Source of the DNA: Clostridia bacterium
Lineage (GTDB): Bacteria > Bacillota > Clostridia > Christensenellales > Aristaeellaceae
DNA length: 6,713 bases
Assembly: GCA_030526935.1 (NCBI GenBank)
Contig: JAUNBY010000174.1
Location: 1-6,713 of the forward strand
Direction of reading: 5' to 3'
Numbering within the stretch: the first letter of the stretch is position 1; the number at the start of each line of letters is the position of its first letter. Under the pieces are notes generated by a model. The model had not been told where the DNA came from and ran no database searches. It saw only the letters and a list, made by a program, of their open reading frames with translations. The translations under genes were made by a program, and so were the position numbers. This document shows, piece after piece, positions 6,644 to 6,713 of the stretch.

Positions 6644-6682
6644 GTAGAATAATGATACATCTAAACTGTATAAAGATACAAG
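6644..6682. promoter_or_regulatory. Tandem ARG boxes (ArgR operator) upstream of argG
   Basis: Box 1 core is TGTATAAAGATACA on the plus strand (6667-6680): TGTAT and ATACA form a perfect inverted repeat across 4 bp. Box 2 core is TGTATCATTATTCT on the minus strand (6646-6659), matching the TGAAT-N4-ATTCA pattern at 8 of 10 arm positions. Extended to the usual 18 bp, the boxes are 6644-6661 and 6665-6682, separated by 3 bp. That is 21 bp centre to centre, the classical ArgR arrangement. They overlap the predicted promoter, so arginine-loaded ArgR would repress the operon. Confidence 0.75.
6652..6681 (-). promoter_or_regulatory. Probable promoter of argGH
   Basis: On the minus strand a -35-like TTGTAT (6676-6681) and a -10-like TATCAT (6652-6657) are separated by 18 bp. 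The predicted start is near 6645, giving a leader of about 24 bases. Each hexamer departs from consensus by one or two bases. The main support is its overlap with both ARG boxes. Confidence 0.55.
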
Positions 6683-6713
6683 GCGCACTGGCGTTAAATC
6701 TATTTTCCGCAAC

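Noticed and set aside
6622..6660. Upstream ATG that would extend ArgG by 13 residues
   Set aside because: The extra residues do not fit the family. The ATG lies within the predicted -10 and ARG box region, while the start at 6621 has a strong GGAGGG site.

Overview
The window holds five protein-coding genes, all read from the minus strand. In order of transcription (right to left) they are argG, argH, a sulfotransferase, a LacI-family regulator, and the first 511 codons of a glycoside hydrolase of the DUF1680/GH127 superfamily that runs off the left edge. The genes are moderately GC-rich, the intergenic gaps are AT-rich and compact, the ribosome-binding sites are strong AGGAGG types, and the promoters are near-consensus sigma-70/sigma-A. 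The argGH pair carries an ArgR-type operator. I read this as a member of the Bacillota (Clostridia-like, possibly gut-associated). That placement is an inference from style, not from a marker gene.

Right block (about 4000-6713): a two-gene arginine operon. argG (argininosuccinate synthase) and argH (argininosuccinate lyase) overlap by four bases (ATGA) and end at a strong hairpin. Together they catalyse the last two steps from citrulline and aspartate to arginine plus fumarate. Upstream of argG, two ARG-box-like palindromes lie 21 bp apart centre to centre, the geometry of a classical ArgR operator, and they cover the predicted promoter.

Middle block (about 2922-3963): a single-gene unit encoding a PAPS-dependent sulfotransferase-like protein. 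It has its own -10 element and a good intrinsic terminator. Its acceptor cannot be told from the sequence.

Left block (1-2920): a LacI-family regulator gene with its own promoter, several inverted repeats around that promoter, and an intrinsic terminator. It is followed by a separately transcribed GH127-like gene. The hydrolase gene has a perfect-consensus promoter (TTGACA, 17 bp, TATAAT). Directly after the predicted transcription start lie three abutting 12-bp LacI-type operator units. The simplest reading is a sugar-responsive repressor controlling a neighbouring glycosidase. The target sugar is probably an arabinofuranoside or similar furanoside, but the enzyme is divergent at a usually conserved histidine motif.

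I found no RNA gene, mobile element, CRISPR array or phage gene. Most of the content is recognisable. The least ordinary items are the contiguous triple operator, the divergent hydrolase and the orphan sulfotransferase.
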